A stretch of DNA of 64,000 nucleotides from Arthrobacter sp. ISL-72 (lineage in GTDB: Bacteria; Actinomycetota; Actinomycetes; Actinomycetales; Micrococcaceae). This document shows positions 63,449 through 64,000 of the stretch, piece after piece (the first letter of the stretch is position 1; each line of letters starts with the position of its first letter). The notes beneath the pieces were generated by a model. The model had not been told where the DNA came from. It saw only the letters and a program-made list of their open reading frames with translations, and did no database searches. A program made the position numbers and the translations under genes. The DNA is taken from positions 112,377 to 176,376 of the forward strand of contig NZ_JAGGPP010000003.1 in assembly GCF_018613755.1 (NCBI RefSeq), written 5' to 3'.

Positions 63449-64000
63449 ATGGAAAGCAGAGCAGCTGTGGAGGCGTTGGAGGGCATTGAGTCCTCCGTTG
63501 CTGCGTTGGCTGTTTGTGTCCGCTCCGCGGCCGGTGAGGTGGCCCCGGCGGGCGCGGATCCGGCGGGCGGGGATCCGTTGCGGGATCAGGCGGACGCGTT
63601 CCTGGACGGTCTGGCCGAGGCGGGCAGGATGGAGGCCCGGCTGGCCGCGCTGAAGGTGCGCCTGGCCGTCGGTTACGCCGCCGCGGCGGAGGCCTTGGCG
63701 GCACCGGCAAAGTCCCCGCAGGAGCACACGGCGCAGGAGATGGCGGTGACCGCGGAGGTCGCGTGTGTGCTGACGGTCAGTGAACGCAGTGCCGGTGCCT
63801 TGCTGTGTGAGGCCCGCACCCTGACCGCCGGGCTGCCGTTGACGCTGGCCGCGTTGCAGGCCGGGACCATTTCGTGGCAGCACGCACGGATCCTGTGTGA
63901 TGAAACAGCGAACCTGGAACCGGCCGCCGCCGCGGCGTTGGAAGCGCATTTCCTGGACCCGGACGCGGTGAACCCGGTGCGGGGTTGCCCGGCCGGGGAA
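63449..64000 (+). CDS. DUF222 / 13E12-family protein (HNH-endonuclease type), N-terminal part
   Basis: 184 codons visible, open at the right edge. MESRAAVEALEGIESSVAAL followed by LARMEARLAALKVRLAVGYAAA-like helices and EVACVLTVSERSAGALLCEA and LQAGTISWQHARILCDE is typical of the DUF222 domain of the 13E12 repeat family, which usually ends in an HNH nuclease domain beyond this window. An in-frame ATG at 63392 preceded by GGAAGG is an alternative start. Such genes exist in many copies in Arthrobacter-type genomes. Confidence 0.82.
   Translation, partial: MESRAAVEALEGIESSVAALAVCVRSAAGEVAPAGADPAGGDPLRDQADAFLDGLAEAGRMEARLAALKVRLAVGYAAAAEALAAPAKSPQEHTAQEMAVTAEVACVLTVSERSAGALLCEARTLTAGLPLTLAALQAGTISWQHARILCDETANLEPAAAAALEAHFLDPDAVNPVRGCPAGE

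Overview
The window is high-GC DNA with dense coding and many ATGA/GTGA/TTGA start-stop overlaps. Several features point to a soil actinobacterium of the Arthrobacter/Pseudarthrobacter group (Micrococcales): an actinobacterial-type cytochrome oxidase subunit IV, a GAF-ANTAR regulator, a 13E12/DUF222 gene, a permease-ATPase fusion in an oligopeptide-type ABC transporter, and many LacI-controlled sugar loci. This assignment is inference from gene content. No rRNA, tRNA, CRISPR array, prophage or intact insertion sequence was seen.

Layout. (1) 1-5725: an alpha-glucoside locus, with a GH13 alpha-glucosidase (cut by the window edge), a lipoprotein binding protein, two permeases, a small membrane protein and a LacI regulator. 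(2) 5722-7531: a conserved protein of unknown function and exodeoxyribonuclease III. (3) 7731-12154: a valine-catabolic operon (mmsA, 3-hydroxyisobutyryl-CoA hydrolase, mmsB, enoyl-CoA hydratase). (4) 12166-17578: a methyltransferase, DUF1761 and MarR proteins, then an acyl-CoA synthetase divergent from an acyl-CoA dehydrogenase. (5) 17695-25282: mixed genes, including an orphan ctaF, a TetR regulator, a terpene-cyclase-fold protein, a cold shock protein, a rifampin-phosphotransferase-like enzyme and a diguanylate cyclase. (6) 25394-29253: an alcohol dehydrogenase and a two-component system beside a secreted HbpS/GlcG-type protein; the response regulator gene carries a one-base frameshift. (7) 29259-35016: thiolase plus scoA/scoB under a divergent IclR regulator, a quinone oxidoreductase and nadE.

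(8) 35079-55158 is the centrepiece: about 20 kb for uptake and breakdown of glycosides of glucuronic acid. It has uidA (beta-glucuronidase) and uidB (glucuronide symporter), uxaC, uxuB, manD and a gluconokinase-type kinase. It also has a complete oligosaccharide/peptide-type ABC transporter flanked by two pairs of sugar-isomerase-fold plus Gfo/Idh/MocA dehydrogenase genes, and two LacI regulators. Four copies of a 16-bp palindrome close to TGRCAAYCGRTTGYCA stand in front of four transcription units. In each the right half of the palindrome doubles as the -35 hexamer, and a fitting -10 follows 17-18 bases downstream. This makes the region one regulon. The paired isomerase/dehydrogenase genes suggest a second, oxidative (3-keto) route for breaking glycosidic bonds beside the hydrolytic UidA route.

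(9) 55214-64000: a flavin monooxygenase, an acyl carrier protein translationally coupled to a lipoyl-domain acyltransferase, pyrE, a GAF-ANTAR regulator, a STAS-like protein, a predicted Tat-exported alpha/beta-hydrolase, a HAD phosphatase, a proline-rich membrane protein and the start of a DUF222/13E12 gene. Several intergenic palindromic or tandem repeats are scattered through the window.
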